From Comamonadaceae bacterium (GTDB lineage: Bacteria; Pseudomonadota; Gammaproteobacteria; Burkholderiales; Burkholderiaceae): a DNA stretch of 6,070 nt. Below, piece by piece: positions 4,430-6,070 of the stretch. Both the position numbers and the translations under genes were made by a program. The DNA is taken from positions 1 to 6,070 of the forward strand of contig CANCGU010000164.1 in assembly GCA_947377705.1 (NCBI GenBank), written 5' to 3'. The notes below the pieces were generated by a model. It was not told where the DNA came from. It searched no databases and saw only the letters and a program-made list of their open reading frames with translations. The stretch's first letter is position 1. Every line of letters starts with the position of its first letter.

Positions 4430-6070
4430 TCAAGCCTGTCTCATTTCGCGCAGTTCGGCGTTGGCATGACGCAAGCGGTCAGCAATGGCCAAGGCCACTG
4501 AGCGCATCACGCTGATGCTCATCACAGGGTCCCCTGCGGCCACCGTGGCAAAGGCTTTGCGGTCAATCGAAATCAACTCCGTTTCACGCGTGGCATACAC
4601 ATCCGCCGAGTGAGCGCGACCATCCAAGAAAGACATTTCGCCGAAGAACTGACCGCGACTGAAGGTCGTGAGGTGAATGGTTTTGCCATTGGCTAACGGC
4701 AAGCTTACTTTGACTTCACCTCGACTGATGAGCATCAGCTCATGACCTACCGAGTCTGCACCAAACACCAAGTCACCGGCCTCGTACACATGATGCTGAG
4801 CGCAGCGCTCCAGCGCCATGATCTCTTGCTCGTTCAACCCATGGAAGAGTTCAAACTTCGACAAAGGAATGCCTTCATGCGACACATGGGCATGGCCTGC
4901 CAGCATCAAGGTTTCGTCCTCGATCCACTCCAGTGCCTCGTCAAACTCGTCAAAAATTTTCGCTGTGCTGTCGGATAGCAAACCAATGTGGTCCACATAC
5001 GAACGCAAATCGCGACCGCTGGGCAAGCGCTCAGGGACACGGGTCAGGACCAGCTTGGCGTGGCGCTCAGCCAGCATGTTGCGAATGCGCTCAATCATGT
5101 GACCTGCGGTCATGTCCATCGACTGCACGCGCATGAAGTCAAGCACCACGAATTTGGCATTGCTCAGCTCGGGCTCAATGGCGGTGTAGAGCTGATCCGT
5201 CGTGCCAAAGAACAAACTACCTTGGAGTTCAAAAATCACGGTATGGCTACCGGTTTCAGCCAGCACATCTCGTTCGCGTTGTCCACGCACACGCGATGAA
5301 AATGTTTTATCGCCAAAGGTCTTCCGGCGAATGGTGGAGGTGTGAATTTGCTCACGCAAAAACAGCATGATGGCCATCGCCACGCCCACACCTGATGCAG
5401 CAATCAAGCTCACGGTGTTGGCCACAATCACGACCAATAAAATGACCGCAAAGTCGAGCATGGTGTCTTTGGCTCGCAACAGCTGCAAAGAATGCCAGTC
5501 AATCATCTTCACGCCTATCACGATTAGCAAGGCGGCCAAGGCGGCCACAGGCACCCATGCGATCAGCGAGGTCAGCAACAAAATCGCCAACAAAGACCAG
5601 ACGCCTTGAAAAACACCCGACAAATATGTTGTGCCGCCGCTGGCCTTGTTGACCAAGGTAGCGCCCATGGTGCCCGCACCGGGAGCGCCTCCGATGAGCG
5701 AAGAAGCCAAATTACCCAAGCCTTGACCAATCAGCTCTTTGTTGGAGTCATGGCGCGACCCTGTCATGGCATCCAGTACCACGCAAGTTTTCAGGGTGTC
5801 GATGGAGAGCAACACCGCCAAGGTGATGGCGGGAAACGCTATCTGCGTCCAGTTCGGCATTCCTGATTGGCTCAGACTTCGAAATGGATCGAGCAGCGAC
5901 TCAAAAAATCCCTCGCCCCCAACAGACAGTGGGCCAATGATGAAAGGGTTGTCATGCAAGTTGCGCAGCTCAGGCCAAGCCGTGAAGGCCAACAACCAAT
6001 AAGACGCCATGCCCCCCAACAAGCCCACGATCACCCCAGGCACACGCTTAGAAATACGTGGCGCCAACAA
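4430..6070 (-). CDS. SulP-family anion transporter with STAS and cNMP-binding-like domains (5' end cut by window edge)
   Basis: This is the C-terminal 546 residues or so of an inner-membrane SulP (SLC26-like) anion transporter. The reading frame stays open to the right edge, so the true start lies outside. Hydrophobic segments at about 10-31, 75-98, 150-170, 171-190 and 203-237 represent the later part of the transporter core. The loop with GGAPGAGTMGATLVN (127-141) is typical of the family. A STAS domain follows (about 275-383, starting with VIFELQGSLFFGTTDQL). A cyclic-nucleotide-binding-like domain comes next (about 405-540, with FFGEMSFLDG at 475-484). SulP proteins carry sulfate, bicarbonate or other anions; the substrate cannot be told here. 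In the nucleotide-binding cassette the phosphate-contacting Arg appears replaced by His487, so ligand binding is doubtful. The TGA at 4432-4430 is 3 bp from the tRNA gene. Confidence 0.9.
   Translation of the reverse strand: MLAPRISKRVPGVIVGLLGGMASYWLLAFTAWPELRNLHDNPFIIGPLSVGGEGFFESLLDPFRSLSQSGMPNWTQIAFPAITLAVLLSIDTLKTCVVLDAMTGSRHDSNKELIGQGLGNLASSLIGGAPGAGTMGATLVNKASGGTTYLSGVFQGVWSLLAILLLTSLIAWVPVAALAALLIVIGVKMIDWHSLQLLRAKDTMLDFAVILLVVIVANTVSLIAASGVGVAMAIMLFLREQIHTSTIRRKTFGDKTFSSRVRGQRERDVLAETGSHTVIFELQGSLFFGTTDQLYTAIEPELSNAKFVVLDFMRVQSMDMTAGHMIERIRNMLAERHAKLVLTRVPERLPSGRDLRSYVDHIGLLSDSTAKIFDEFDEALEWIEDETLMLAGHAHVSHEGIPLSKFELFHGLNEQEIMALERCAQHHVYEAGDLVFGADSVGHELMLISRGEVKVSLPLANGKTIHLTTFSRGQFFGEMSFLDGRAHSADVYATRETELISIDRKAFATVAAGDPVMSISVMRSVALAIADRLRHANAELREMRQA

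Noticed and set aside
6060..6070. TTG at the right edge as the start of the SulP gene
   Set aside because: It is only the first codon in the window; the missing early membrane helices show that the gene extends beyond it.

Overview
The window looks like chromosomal DNA of a betaproteobacterium. I would guess Burkholderiales, perhaps a Comamonadaceae such as Limnohabitans or Rhodoferax. The guess rests on moderate GC, a periplasmic diheme cytochrome c4-type protein beside a MoxR/VWA operon, a SulP-STAS-cNMP transporter, and the style of the proteins. It is an inference, not a database match. No insertion sequence, integrase, phage gene or CRISPR array is visible.

Layout, left to right. A diheme cytochrome c4-like gene runs leftward off the left edge (start at 626). 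A 57-bp divergent intergenic region separates it from a rightward three-gene operon (684-2960): a MoxR/CoxD-like AAA+ ATPase, a 71-residue two-helix membrane protein, and a CoxE-like von Willebrand factor A (VWA) protein. A 243-bp intergenic stretch carries a perfect 10-bp tandem repeat. It leads to a PAS-HD-GYP protein (3204-4244), a probable cyclic-di-GMP phosphodiesterase. Next come a short promoter-like region and a tRNA-Arg(CCU) gene (4352-4426). Only 3 bp beyond the tRNA is the stop codon of a convergent gene (4430 to the right edge) for a SulP anion transporter. That transporter carries a cytoplasmic STAS domain and a C-terminal cyclic-nucleotide-binding-like domain; its N-terminal half lies outside the window.

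How the parts relate. The AAA+ ATPase, small membrane protein and VWA protein are tightly spaced (12 and 9 bp) and probably form one functional unit. In related MoxR/VWA systems (CoxD/CoxE, RavA/ViaA) the ATPase and the VWA partner act together as a chaperone for maturing or remodelling a target complex. The target is not evident here: no carbon monoxide dehydrogenase or methanol dehydrogenase genes are in view. The divergent cytochrome shares the promoter region, which permits but does not prove co-regulation. The PAS-HD-GYP protein and the SulP-STAS-cNMP transporter each couple a sensory or ligand domain to an output, but nothing in the sequence ties them to each other.

Points most worth checking are the membrane protein inside the MoxR/VWA operon, the altered MIDAS motif of the VWA protein, loss of the phosphate-binding arginine in the transporter's cNMP domain, an A-G mismatch in the tRNA acceptor stem, and the 3-bp convergent tRNA/transporter junction.
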